From assembly GCF_965233615.1 (NCBI RefSeq), contig NZ_OZ247495.1: a DNA stretch of 64,000 nucleotides, one strand, 5' to 3'. Within the stretch, counting starts at the first letter, position 1; each line of letters opens with the position of its first letter. The notes beneath the pieces were generated by a model, which ran no database searches, was not told the DNA's origin, and saw only the letters and a program-made list of their open reading frames with translations. Of this stretch, positions 33,550-41,564 are shown piece after piece. This DNA comes from Pelagibius sp028280305. GTDB taxonomy: Bacteria > Pseudomonadota > Alphaproteobacteria > Kiloniellales > Kiloniellaceae. The translations under genes were made by a program, and so were the position numbers.

Positions 33550-35320
33550 AAAGTGGACCGACGTGCCGACGATGTCTGGAGCCGACATGCTGATCAAAGC
33601 GCTGAAGGACCAGGGCGTCGAGGTCGTATTCGGCTATCCCGGCGGCGCCGTCCTGCCGATCTATGATGCGCTCTTCCAGCAGAATGAGATCCAGCACATT
33701 CTGGTGCGCCAGGAAGGCGGCGCGGTTCACGCAGCCGAAGGCTATGCGCGCTCCACCGGCAAGGTGGGCGTGGTCCTGGTGACCTCCGGTCCCGGCGCCA
33801 CCAACGCGGTGACCGGGTTGACCGACGCGCTGATGGATTCGATCCCGATTGTCTGCCTGACCGGCCAGGTGCCGACCCATCTGATCGGCAACGACGCCTT
33901 TCAGGAGGCCGACACCACCGGCATTACCCGGCCCTGCACCAAGCATAACTACCTGGTGAAGGAAGTCGCCGACCTGCCGCGCACCCTGCACGAGGCTTTC
34001 TTCGTGGCGCAGAACGGCCGCCCCGGCCCGGTGGTGATCGACCTCCCCAAGGACGTGATGCAGGCGAAGAGCGATTGCTACATCCCGCCGGAAGAGGTGA
34101 AGCACCGCAGCTATCGCCCGCAGGTAAAGGCCGAGGACGACAAGATCGCAGAGGCGGTGGCGATGATCGCCAAGGCCAAGCGGCCGATCGTCTATGCCGG
34201 CGGCGGCGTCATCAATTCGGGGCCCAAGGCCTCCGAGCTGCTGACCCGCTTCGTGAAGCTGCTGGGCGTGCCCTGCACCAACACCCTGATGGGCCTCGGC
34301 GCCTATCCCGGCAGCGATCCGCAGTTCGTCGGCATGCTGGGGATGCACGGCACCTACGAAGCCAACCTCGCGATGTACAACTGTGATGTGATGATCAACA
34401 TCGGCGCGCGTTTCGACGACCGGGTGACCGGGCGCCTCGACGAGTTCTCGCCCAGCTCCAAGAAGATCCACGTCGACATCGATGCTTCTTCCATCAACAA
34501 GAACGTGATGGTCGACCTGCCCATCGTCGGTGACGCGGGCTCGGTTCTGGAAGACCTGCTGGCCGCCTGGAAAGCCGGCGGTCATGAACTCGACCAGAAG
34601 GCTTTAAAGGCCTGGTGGGAAAAGATCGACGAGTGGCGCGCCCGCGACTGCCTGAAGTTCGAGCAGAAGGGCCAGATCATCAAGCCGCAGCACGCCATCA
34701 AGCGCCTTTACGAGCTGACCAAGGACCGCAGTCCCTTCATCACGACGGAAGTGGGCCAGCACCAGATGTGGGCGGCGCAGTACTTCAAGTTCGAAAAGCC
34801 GAACCACTGGATGACCTCCGGCGGGCTCGGCACCATGGGCTACGGCATGCCCGCGGCGCTGGGCGTGCAGCGCGCCCATCCCGAGGCCCTGGTGATCGAC
34901 ATCGCCGGCGAGGCCTCCATCCTGATGAACATTCAGGAGCTTTCCTGCATCGCGCAGTACGATCTGCCGGTGAAGGTCTTCATCGTCAACAATCAGTGGA
35001 TGGGCATGGTGCGCCAGTGGCAGGAACTGCTGCATGGCGGGCGCTATTCGGAAAGCTACTCGGCTTCCCTGCCGGACTTCGTGAAGCTGGCGGAGTCCTT
35101 CCACGCCGTCGGCATCCGCTGCGAGAAGGCCGATGATCTGGACGACAAGATCATGGAGATGATCGAGACGCCCAAGCCGGTGATCTTCGACTGTCTCGTG
35201 GCCCAGGACGAAAACTGCTTCCCGATGATCCCCTCCGGCGCTGCGCACTACGAGATGCTGCTCGGTCCGGACGACAAGGCCGCCAAGCCGATTTCCGAGG
35301 AGGGCATGGTGCTCGTCTAG
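33539..35320 (+). CDS. ilvB: Acetolactate synthase large (catalytic) subunit
   Basis: A 593-residue thiamine-diphosphate enzyme, first common step of valine/leucine/isoleucine synthesis. Visible are the N-terminal TPP-PYR domain (VFGYPGGAVLPIYDALF, the RQEGGAVHAAEGYARSTGK segment with the cofactor-activating Glu), the central FAD-associated domain and the C-terminal TPP-binding region (MGYGMPAALG, DIAGEASILMN, then VNNQWMGMVRQWQELL). GEASILMN replaces the more common GDGSF form, as in other alphaproteobacterial ALS. GTG 33536 and ATG 33539 are adjacent starts; GGGAG lies upstream. The regulatory subunit gene follows after 71 bases. Confidence 0.96.
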   Translation: MAGRKWTDVPTMSGADMLIKALKDQGVEVVFGYPGGAVLPIYDALFQQNEIQHILVRQEGGAVHAAEGYARSTGKVGVVLVTSGPGATNAVTGLTDALMDSIPIVCLTGQVPTHLIGNDAFQEADTTGITRPCTKHNYLVKEVADLPRTLHEAFFVAQNGRPGPVVIDLPKDVMQAKSDCYIPPEEVKHRSYRPQVKAEDDKIAEAVAMIAKAKRPIVYAGGGVINSGPKASELLTRFVKLLGVPCTNTLMGLGAYPGSDPQFVGMLGMHGTYEANLAMYNCDVMINIGARFDDRVTGRLDEFSPSSKKIHVDIDASSINKNVMVDLPIVGDAGSVLEDLLAAWKAGGHELDQKALKAWWEKIDEWRARDCLKFEQKGQIIKPQHAIKRLYELTKDRSPFITTEVGQHQMWAAQYFKFEKPNHWMTSGGLGTMGYGMPAALGVQRAHPEALVIDIAGEASILMNIQELSCIAQYDLPVKVFIVNNQWMGMVRQWQELLHGGRYSESYSASLPDFVKLAESFHAVGIRCEKADDLDDKIMEMIETPKPVIFDCLVAQDENCFPMIPSGAAHYEMLLGPDDKAAKPISEEGMVLV

Positions 35321-35391
35321 AAAGGACGGCGCCCGCAACTTCCTTTCACGACTGCAGAAGACGAAAGCGGCCGAACGGCCGGCGACAGACC

Positions 35392-35907
35392 ATGGCGAAC
35401 AAAAGCATAGAGATCGAGAAACGCACCATCGCGGTGCTGGTGGACAACGAACCCGGCGTGCTGGCCCGGGTCATCGGCCTGTTCTCCGGGCGCGGCTACA
35501 ACATCGAAAGCCTGACGGTGACCGAGGTCGATCCGCTGGAGAAGCGCTCGCGGATCACGGTCGTCACTTCCGGCACGCCGCAGATCCTGGAACAGATCAA
35601 GGCCCAGCTCGACCGCTTGGTGCCGATCCAGCGGGTCAGCGACCTCTCGCTGGAAGGCCCCTCGGTCGAGCGCGAGCTGGCCCTGGTGAAGGTTGCCGGC
35701 GCCGGGGAGAAGCGCGTCGAATCCCTGCGCATCGCCGACATCTTCCGGGCCAGCGTGGTGGACTCCAGCCACGACCACTTCGTTTTCGAGATGACCGGCA
35801 AGAGCGAGAAGCTGGACGTCTTCATCGACCTGATGCAGCCCCTCGGCCTGGTCGACGTCAGCCGCACCGGTGTGGTCGCCATCTCCCGCGGACCCCAGGG
35901 ACTTTAG
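35392..35907 (+). CDS. ilvN: Acetolactate synthase small (regulatory) subunit
   Basis: A 171-residue protein with an N-terminal ACT domain (RTIAVLVDNEPGVLARVIGLFSGRGYNIESLTV, residues 11-43) and the C-terminal ALS_ss_C domain (ERELALVKVAG ... IFRASVVDSSHDHFVFEMTGKSEKLDVFIDLMQPLGLVDVSRTGVVAISRGP). It activates IlvB and confers valine feedback. Length is that of the IlvH/IlvN alpha type. It is cotranscribed with ilvB judging by spacing. Confidence 0.96.
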   Translation: MANKSIEIEKRTIAVLVDNEPGVLARVIGLFSGRGYNIESLTVTEVDPLEKRSRITVVTSGTPQILEQIKAQLDRLVPIQRVSDLSLEGPSVERELALVKVAGAGEKRVESLRIADIFRASVVDSSHDHFVFEMTGKSEKLDVFIDLMQPLGLVDVSRTGVVAISRGPQGL

Positions 35908-36067
35908 AAGCGGTTCTGCCGTTGGCGGGCCGATAGGGTAATTTTTCCCAAGAAAGCTCAAAAACTCGAATAATTTTGCCGTTCCGCCGTCGGCTGGGCG
36001 GCGCATTGCAAGCCTTTCTCCATTCTCTTCGGGTATTCTGTCCGGGGACTGAGAACGAGAGAAAGCC

Positions 36068-36880
36068 ATGTGCCGCTGGCTGGCCTATACCGGGGAACCG
36101 GTCTTTCTGGATGAACTGATCTGCAAGCCGGACCACTCCCTGGTGGCCCAGAGCCTCTGTGCGAACGAGGCCAAGACGCCGACCAACGGCGACGGCTTCG
36201 GCATCGGCTGGTACGGCGAGCGGGCGGAGCCGGGGCTTTACCGCGAGGTGCTGCCGGCCTGGAACGACCCGAACCTCGCCAGCCTGGCTCATCAACTGCG
36301 CGCCGGGTTGTTCTTCGCCCATGTCCGCGCCTCCACCGGCACCTCTTCGTCGCGACCCAACTGCCATCCCTTCGCCAAGGATCAATGGCTGTTCATGCAC
36401 AACGGCCAGATCGGCGGCTATCTGGAACTGCGCCGGCGGCTGGAGGCCTTGATCCCCGATCCGCTCTATGACCACCGCGAAGGCACCACGGACAGCGAGA
36501 TCCTGTTCCTGCTGCTCTTCGCCAACGGCCTGGAGGACGACCCCCTGGGCGCCCTCTCGCGCACCCTGGCCCAGGTGATCGGGGTTATGGACTCTGCCGG
36601 CGTGGCGGCGCCGCTGCGCTTCACCTCGGCGCTCACCGACGGACGGTCGATCTATGCCCTTCGCTATGCCAGCGACGACCGCCCGCCGAGCCTCTACTGG
36701 CGTACGGGCGATCCGGCCGGGGCGTGGGGGGGTGCAGGCAGCGCCGTTTCCATCGTCTCCGAACCCCTGGAGCAGCCCGATACCTGGCAGGCTCTGCCGG
36801 CCAACCAGGTGCTGGTGGTCGGCCCGGATCGCTCGGTCAGCTTCGAAGCCCTCGAATTCCTGCAGACAGCGGCAGAATAG
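36068..36880 (+). CDS. Class II glutamine amidotransferase-like protein (YafJ/EgtC group)
   Basis: A 270-residue protein whose Cys2 (MCRWLAY) would be the N-terminal nucleophile after Met removal. Further family features are NGDGFGIGWYG, FAHVRASTG (Arg/Ser of the glutamine pocket), NCHPF and LFMHNGQIGGY, then TTDSEILF. This group includes YafJ and EgtC; the acceptor reaction for this member is unknown. It lies between ilvN and ilvC on the same strand (160 and 151 bases), but nothing links it chemically to that pathway. Confidence 0.85.
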   Translation: MCRWLAYTGEPVFLDELICKPDHSLVAQSLCANEAKTPTNGDGFGIGWYGERAEPGLYREVLPAWNDPNLASLAHQLRAGLFFAHVRASTGTSSSRPNCHPFAKDQWLFMHNGQIGGYLELRRRLEALIPDPLYDHREGTTDSEILFLLLFANGLEDDPLGALSRTLAQVIGVMDSAGVAAPLRFTSALTDGRSIYALRYASDDRPPSLYWRTGDPAGAWGGAGSAVSIVSEPLEQPDTWQALPANQVLVVGPDRSVSFEALEFLQTAAE

Positions 36881-37031
36881 TCCCCACCTGAGCGCTCGAA
36901 ACCCGCTGAAACCCTGCTATGCGGCAGATGCAGGCGGCCATGCCGGGAATCCCGTTGCGCTTTGCCGTCCGGCGCATTAGAACCCCGGCGAGCCAATTCG
37001 AACAACAAAAGTACAAAGGGAGACGGCCGCC

Positions 37032-38051
37032 ATGCGCGTCTATTACGATCGTGACGCCGACGTCAATCTGATCAAGGGCAAGAAAGTCGCCATCGTCGGC
37101 TACGGCAGCCAGGGCCATGCCCATGCCAACAACCTGAAGGACAGCGGCGTTGCCGACGTCCGCGTCGCCCTGCGCGCCGGTTCGGCGACCGCCAAGAAGG
37201 CCGAGAACGCCGGCCTTCAGGTGATGACCCCGGAGGAAGCCGCCAAGTGGGCCGACGTGGTCATGATGCTGACCCCCGACGAGCTGCAGGCCGACATCTA
37301 CCGCGACTCCCTGGAGCCGAACCTGAAAGAGGGCGCGGCCCTGGCCTTCGCCCACGGCCTGAACGTCCACTTCAGCCTGATTGAGCCGCGCAAGGACCTC
37401 GACGTCTTCATGATCGCGCCCAAGGGCCCGGGCCACACCGTGCGGTCGGAATATGTGCGCGGCGGCGGCGTGCCCTGCCTCATCGCGGTGGCGCAGAATG
37501 CTTCGGGCAACGCCCAGGAGATCGCGCTGTCTTACGCCTCTGCCATCGGCGGCGGGCGCTCCGGCGTTATCGAGACCACTTTCAAGGAAGAGTGCGAGAC
37601 CGATCTTTTCGGCGAGCAGGTGGTGCTCTGCGGCGGTCTGACGGCGCTCATCCAGGCCGGCTACGAGACGCTTTGCGAGGCCGGCTACGCGCCGGAGATG
37701 GCCTACTTCGAGTGCCTGCACGAAGTGAAGCTGATCGTCGATCTGATGTACGAGGGCGGCATGGCCAACATGCGCTACTCGATCTCCAACACCGCTGAGT
37801 TCGGCGACTACGTCACCGGCCCGCGCATCGTCACCGACGAGACCAAGGCGGAGATGAAGCGGGTGCTGGACGACATTCAGTCCGGCCGTTTCGCCCGCGA
37901 CTGGGTGACCGAGTGCAAGGCCGGCCAGCCCTCCTTCAAGGCGCTGCGCCGCCGCTCGGCCGAGCACAACATCGAGGAAGTCGGCGCCAAGCTGCGCGCC
38001 ATGATGCCCTGGATCGCGGCCAACCAGCTGGTCGACAAGGAAAAGAACTAA
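37032..38051 (+). CDS. ilvC: Ketol-acid reductoisomerase (class I)
   Basis: A 339-residue NADPH- and Mg2+-dependent enzyme, second step of branched-chain amino acid synthesis. The N-terminal Rossmann domain starts MRVYYDRDADVNLIKGKKVAIVGYGSQGHAHANNL, followed by LRAGSAT (NADPH-phosphate loop), APKGPGHTVR, the ETTFKEECETDLFGEQ metal-site helix and YFECLHEVKLIVDLMYEGG. Length is exactly that of short class I enzymes. GGGAG lies ten bases before ATG 37032 and a very strong terminator follows, so it is probably its own transcription unit or the end of the ilv group. Confidence 0.97.
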   Translation: MRVYYDRDADVNLIKGKKVAIVGYGSQGHAHANNLKDSGVADVRVALRAGSATAKKAENAGLQVMTPEEAAKWADVVMMLTPDELQADIYRDSLEPNLKEGAALAFAHGLNVHFSLIEPRKDLDVFMIAPKGPGHTVRSEYVRGGGVPCLIAVAQNASGNAQEIALSYASAIGGGRSGVIETTFKEECETDLFGEQVVLCGGLTALIQAGYETLCEAGYAPEMAYFECLHEVKLIVDLMYEGGMANMRYSISNTAEFGDYVTGPRIVTDETKAEMKRVLDDIQSGRFARDWVTECKAGQPSFKALRRRSAEHNIEEVGAKLRAMMPWIAANQLVDKEKN

Positions 38052-38094
38052 AAGCCTTTCCTTCGAACGCCAATCGTCGAACTTGGGTGTTCAC

Positions 38095-38137
38095 CTTCGG
38101 GCCTCGCGCGGGAATGTGCGGGGCCCGAAGTGTTTTT
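38095..38137 (+). terminator. Strong terminator after ilvC
   Basis: CTTCGGGCC pairs with GGCCCGAAG and the stem continues inward through TCGCGC/GTGCGG to about 15 bp with two G-U pairs, loop GGGAAT, then TGTTTTT. Confidence 0.88.
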
Positions 38138-38156
38138 GCTTGAGTGACAGTTTCCT

Positions 38157-38307
38157 TCCGCTTCGCGGAAGGCCCCCTCACCCTCCCACTGCGTGGGCCC
38201 CTCCCTCTCCCACAAGGGGAGAGGGATTCACAGCCGCGCACTTTTTTGGTTCTCCCTCTCCCCTGGTGGGAGAGGGTCGGGGTGAGGGGGCGTTCCGCGA
38301 AGCGGAG
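38157..38307. repeat. Intergenic palindromic repeat element, copy A
   Basis: Two long arms are near-perfect inverted copies: both read TCCGCTTCGCGGAA(c/g)GCCCC ... CTCACCC ... CCCTCTCCCAC-AGGGGAGAGGG when orientated alike, with an 18-base insertion in the left arm only. Each arm also contains its own CCCTCTCCC/GGGAGAGGG hairpin. The centre is about 26 bases of T-rich spacer. A related copy lies at 40310. It resembles REP/MITE-like intergenic repeats spread through many proteobacterial genomes. Confidence 0.85.
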
Positions 38308-38377
38308 GGCGAAGAAGGTGGCACCACGCAACATCTTCGGTTAGCTTGCGCGCCGCCGTGCCGACCGGAAGAGAGCG

Positions 38378-38971
38378 ATGCAGAGCGAAACCTTCACCCC
38401 CCTCAAGACCGAACGCCTGATTCTCCGCCCCTGGCGCGACGCGGATGTCGAGCCCTTCGCGGCGCTGAATGCCGATCCGGTGGTGATGGAACACTTCCCG
38501 GCAATTCAGACCCGCGCCGAGACCGAGGCCGTGATGGCGCGCATCGGTCAGGAGATGGCTAAACACGGATTCAGTTGGTTTGCGGTAGAGGTGCCGGGCG
38601 TCGCCCCCTTCATCGGCTTCATCGGCCTCTGGGCGCCGAGTTTCGACGCCCCCTTCACCTCGATCCAGAACCCCATCGTCGAGGTCGGCTGGCGTCTCGC
38701 CAAGGAGTTTTGGGGCAAGGGTTATGCAACCGAAGGCGCCCGCGAATGCCTGCGCTTCGGTTTCGACGACCTCGGCCTGAAGGAAATCGTTTCCTTCACC
38801 ACGACGACCAACACACCGTCCCAGAAGGTCATGCAACGCCTCGGCATGACCCACGACCCGGCAGATGATTTCGACCATCCCAAGGTGGCGAAAGGCCACC
38901 GGCTGGAACGGCACGTGCTGTATCGGATGAGGAAGGAAGGCTGGCAGGAGGGTGAGGACCTTCCAATTTGA
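38378..38971 (+). CDS. GNAT family N-acetyltransferase (RimJ/RimL-like)
   Basis: A 197-residue acetyl-CoA-dependent transferase: TERLILRPWRDADVEPFAALNADPVVMEHFP at the start (RimJ/RimL pattern), VGWRLAKEFWGKGYATEGARECLRFGFDDLGL with the acetyl-CoA pyrophosphate loop (about residues 110-125), and TNTPSQKVMQRLGM. Substrates of this subgroup are protein N-termini or small amines; unknown here. GGAAGAG precedes ATG 38378. It stands between copy A of the palindromic repeat and a different hairpin element, so it is probably a separate unit. Confidence 0.88.
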   Translation: MQSETFTPLKTERLILRPWRDADVEPFAALNADPVVMEHFPAIQTRAETEAVMARIGQEMAKHGFSWFAVEVPGVAPFIGFIGLWAPSFDAPFTSIQNPIVEVGWRLAKEFWGKGYATEGARECLRFGFDDLGLKEIVSFTTTTNTPSQKVMQRLGMTHDPADDFDHPKVAKGHRLERHVLYRMRKEGWQEGEDLPI

Positions 38972-38985
38972 AGCCATGTTCCTGT

Positions 38986-39097
38986 CGTCACCCTCGGATT
39001 TGTTCCGAGGGTCCATTGGTCCGTTCGCTGGAACCTCTGCGAGAAGGGTTCGGTTCTGCCACTGCAATGGATGCTCGGAACAAGTCCGAGCATGACG
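38986..39097. repeat. Intergenic hairpin element, CCCTCGGA/TCCGAGGG type
   Basis: Two 33-base arms (38986-39018, 39065-39097) match in inverse orientation at about 28 of 33 positions. Each arm is itself a hairpin (CCCTCGGA-TTTGT-TCCGAGGG; TGCTCGGA-ACAAG-TCCGAGCA). The intervening 46 bases have no coding look. I recall similar elements as common intergenic repeats in Rhodospirillales. Confidence 0.8.
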
Positions 39098-39157
39098 GTT
39101 GGAATGAGTGGCGAGGGCTAACGCAGCCTTCACGCCATCTAACACAGGGGAAGTAAC

Positions 39158-40294
39158 ATGACGACGTCTGTGAGCCTGACCGGCGGTCAGGTGCTGACGC
39201 CCCAGGGCGATCTTGAAGCCGCCGACCTGCACATCGCCGACGGACGTGTTGTCGATAGGCCGGCCGCCGATGCCTTGCACATCGACTGCCGCGGATACCA
39301 TGTGCTGCCCGGCATCGTCGACGTTCACGGCGATGCCTTCGAACTCGAACTGCATCCGCGTCCCGGCGTCGACATCGCCTTTCCCATCGCCATGGCCTCG
39401 GTCGACCGGCAGTTGCTGGCGAACGGCATCACCACCGCTTTTCACGGGCTGACAGTTTCCTGGGAGCCAGGCGCGCGCAGCCTTGCCGCCGGACGCCGCT
39501 TCATGGCGGAGCTGCAGGCCCTGGCGCCGCGTTTCATGGCCGATCACCGCGTGCAGCTGCGCTGGGAGACCTTTGCCCATGACGCCATCGACGACATCGC
39601 CGATTGGCTGACCCTTCATCCGACACCGGCGCTGGCCTTCAACGATCACACCACCTCGACACTCGAAACCGTGAAAGCCGGCGATCATCACAAGCTCAAC
39701 AAGTGGGCGCAGCGCGCCGGTGTCACGCTGGAGCAGTATCTGGCCCAGGTCGAGGCGGTGGGCCAACGCGCGCCGGAGGTTCCGGCAAAGATCCGTGAAG
39801 TCGCAGCGCTGGCCGGACGGCAGGGCGTCGTCATGCTGGCCCACGACGAATGGACCGGCGCCGAGCGGACGCGCCACCGCGATCTGGGGATGCGCGTCAG
39901 CGAATTCCCCCTCGCGCGCGAGGTGGCGGCGGATGCGATGGCCGGCGGCGAACATGTCGTCATGGGCGGCCCCAACGTCATCCGCGGCGGCAGCCACACC
40001 GGCGCCCTCTCGGCCGAGGAAGCGATCGGCGAAGGCCTCTGTTCTGTGCTGGCCTCCGACTACTACTATCCCAGCCTGCTGCACGCCGCCGAACGTCTCG
40101 TCGAGAGCGGGCTGCGATCCCTCGACGAAGCCTGGGACCTGGTTTCCCGGAACCCGGCGGCGGCGATGGGCCTGGACGACCGCGGGACGCTGGAGACCGG
40201 CCGCCGCGCTGATGTCGCCGTCGTCGACTGCACAGGCCCCTGGCGGCTGGTTCATACAGTGGCTGGTGGGAAGATCGTGAGCTTCGGCGGCTGA
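39158..40294 (+). CDS. phnM: PhnM-like alpha-D-ribose 1-methylphosphonate 5-triphosphate diphosphatase
   Basis: A 378-residue amidohydrolase-superfamily enzyme. The start (LTGGQVLTPQGDLEAADLHIADGRVV), metal motif VDVHGDAFE (about 56-64), FPIAMASVDRQLLANGITTAFHGL, AFNDHTT, MLAHDEWT, GAPNV-like MGGPNVIRGGSHTG and LASDYYYPSLLHAA match PhnM of the C-P lyase pathway, which removes pyrophosphate from the phosphonate-ribose triphosphate. No other phn gene is in the window, so it is an orphan copy or the rest lies elsewhere. GGGGAAG precedes ATG 39158. Function in true phosphonate use is therefore inferred. Confidence 0.88.
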   Translation: MTTSVSLTGGQVLTPQGDLEAADLHIADGRVVDRPAADALHIDCRGYHVLPGIVDVHGDAFELELHPRPGVDIAFPIAMASVDRQLLANGITTAFHGLTVSWEPGARSLAAGRRFMAELQALAPRFMADHRVQLRWETFAHDAIDDIADWLTLHPTPALAFNDHTTSTLETVKAGDHHKLNKWAQRAGVTLEQYLAQVEAVGQRAPEVPAKIREVAALAGRQGVVMLAHDEWTGAERTRHRDLGMRVSEFPLAREVAADAMAGGEHVVMGGPNVIRGGSHTGALSAEEAIGEGLCSVLASDYYYPSLLHAAERLVESGLRSLDEAWDLVSRNPAAAMGLDDRGTLETGRRADVAVVDCTGPWRLVHTVAGGKIVSFGG

Positions 40295-40309
40295 GATGAT
40301 GTGTGGCGC

Positions 40310-40437
40310 TCCGCGCCTCCCCCTCACCCCGACCTTCTCCCACGGAGGGGAGAGGGAGAAACAAAAGAGGGTCGCTGTAGTCCCCTCTCCCCTCCGTGGG
40401 AGAGGGAGGGCCCCGCGTAGCGGGAGGGTGAGGGGGA
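40310..40437. repeat. Intergenic palindromic repeat element, copy B
   Basis: Inverted arms CCCCCTCACCC...TTCTCCCACGGAGGGGAGAGGGA (left) and the inverse of CCCTCTCCC.CCGTGGGAGAGGG...GGAGGGTGAGGGGGA (right) surround about 25 bases of spacer. The right arm, inverted, aligns with the long left arm of copy A including the extra CCCNCTNCGNGGG segment, so A and B are one family in the same 2.2-kb stretch, flanking the GNAT and phnM genes. Confidence 0.85.
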
Positions 40438-40488
40438 ATTCAGCTTCCAGCGTTATCGGGAGCGTAAGCGGCAGGCGCGGAACGCCGC

Positions 40489-41301
40489 CTAAGTCCCTAC
40501 CCTCAGCGGTCCCGTCATCCGCCGCAGCGTCGCCAGGACGGAGAGCGCGGTGATCTTGCCGGTCTTGGGGTTTTCCTCCGTCGGCACGTTTTCGATGGTC
40601 ATGGTCAGGCGGGCGGCGTCGGCCTCCACCTGCACGGTGTGGGTGTTGCGGGTGACCGTGGGGTCGGCCCAGATCTGCAGGGCGGTCTTGTCGGGGCCGA
40701 TACCGGCGAGGCTCAAGGCCGCGGCGACGTTCACGTTGGCGGGAAAGCCCCTGGCGCCGTCGCGGGCGCTGCCTTCGAAGACCAGCTTGGGTTCGGTCAG
40801 GCCCTCCACCGAGATGTCGTTTTCAACGAGGTGCGGCGCGCCGGCGAGGCCGCCGGGCGGCTTGCGGGTCACCAGGGTGACATGCTCCACCGGGCCCTCG
40901 GCGCAGGCCCGCACTGCATCCAGACCCAGCAGGGCGCCGGTCGGCACTACGATGGCGCCGCCCTTGTCTCTCGCCAGGTCGATCAGCGCCGGGCGCGGCA
41001 GCAGGGCGCCGACGGAAAGCGGGATCAGAGTCTTGCCGCGGCCCAGCACACTCTCCGCCAATTCACCGAAATGGGCGGCGGGCAGGCACTCGACCACCAC
41101 ATCCGCCCGTTCTGCCAGTTCGGTGAAGGGCAGCACCGGAACCGTGTTTTCGAAGCCGGACATGCGGGCCTCGGCCTTTACCGTGTCGCGGGCTGAGACC
41201 GCGGCCAGTTCCAGGCCCTCAATGCCCTGATTCAGTGCCTTGGCGACGGCATGGCCGATGGCCCCGAAACCGGCGATTGCCACTCTGATTTGTGCTGACA
41301 A
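40489..41301 (-). CDS. Aspartate dehydrogenase (NadX-like)
   Basis: A 270-residue NAD(P)-dependent enzyme oxidising L-aspartate to iminoaspartate/oxaloacetate. The Rossmann start IRVAIAGFGAIGHAVAKAL is near residue 5; VVECLPAAHFGELAESVLGRGKTLIPLSVGALLPRPALIDLARD and VPTGALLGLDAVRACAEG follow, then the active-site region FPANVNVAAALSLAGIGPDKT and WADPTVTRNTHTVQVE. Start: TTG 41301 with AGGAG eight bases upstream gives exactly the family length; the ATG at 41403 would add 34 unrelated residues. It is divergent from the TctCBA carboxylate importer, which suggests use of imported C4 acids or aspartate catabolism rather than only NAD synthesis. Confidence 0.85.
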   Translation of the reverse strand: MSAQIRVAIAGFGAIGHAVAKALNQGIEGLELAAVSARDTVKAEARMSGFENTVPVLPFTELAERADVVVECLPAAHFGELAESVLGRGKTLIPLSVGALLPRPALIDLARDKGGAIVVPTGALLGLDAVRACAEGPVEHVTLVTRKPPGGLAGAPHLVENDISVEGLTEPKLVFEGSARDGARGFPANVNVAAALSLAGIGPDKTALQIWADPTVTRNTHTVQVEADAARLTMTIENVPTEENPKTGKITALSVLATLRRMTGPLRVGT

Positions 41302-41371
41302 TATTGTTACTCCTGATAGGCGAGATCCGGCCTTTTTGGCGGCCTGGGCTGTTGTTTCCGGGCCCTGGCGG

Positions 41372-41382
41372 GTTACAGTAAC
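41372..41382. promoter_or_regulatory. Small palindromes in the aspartate dehydrogenase/tctC divergent region
   Basis: GTTAC-A-GTAAC (41372-41382) and ACAATATTGT (41299-41308, over the TTG start) are short perfect inverted repeats, and GTTGGATCTGC is repeated directly at 41458 and 41475. Any could bind a regulator of the divergent genes; none is diagnostic. Confidence 0.3.
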
Positions 41383-41564
41383 AGGGAGACGACCGCAGGC
41401 CATCCCCGCTCTCGCCGGAGAGTGGAGAGGGCAGGGCGGTTGATTTGCTTTGAGTCTGTTGGATCTGCGTGTCCGTTGGATCTGCCTCTGGAAGGGACCG
41501 GGCAGGCTCCGGCGAACCGATAATGAATATCGAACCCGATATAAGGGAAGGGAGAACCAAGAAC

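Noticed and set aside
38228..40327. Minus-strand open frame of about 699 codons across GNAT and phnM
   Set aside because: It runs through two well-supported + strand genes and three repeat elements and has no recognisable motif.
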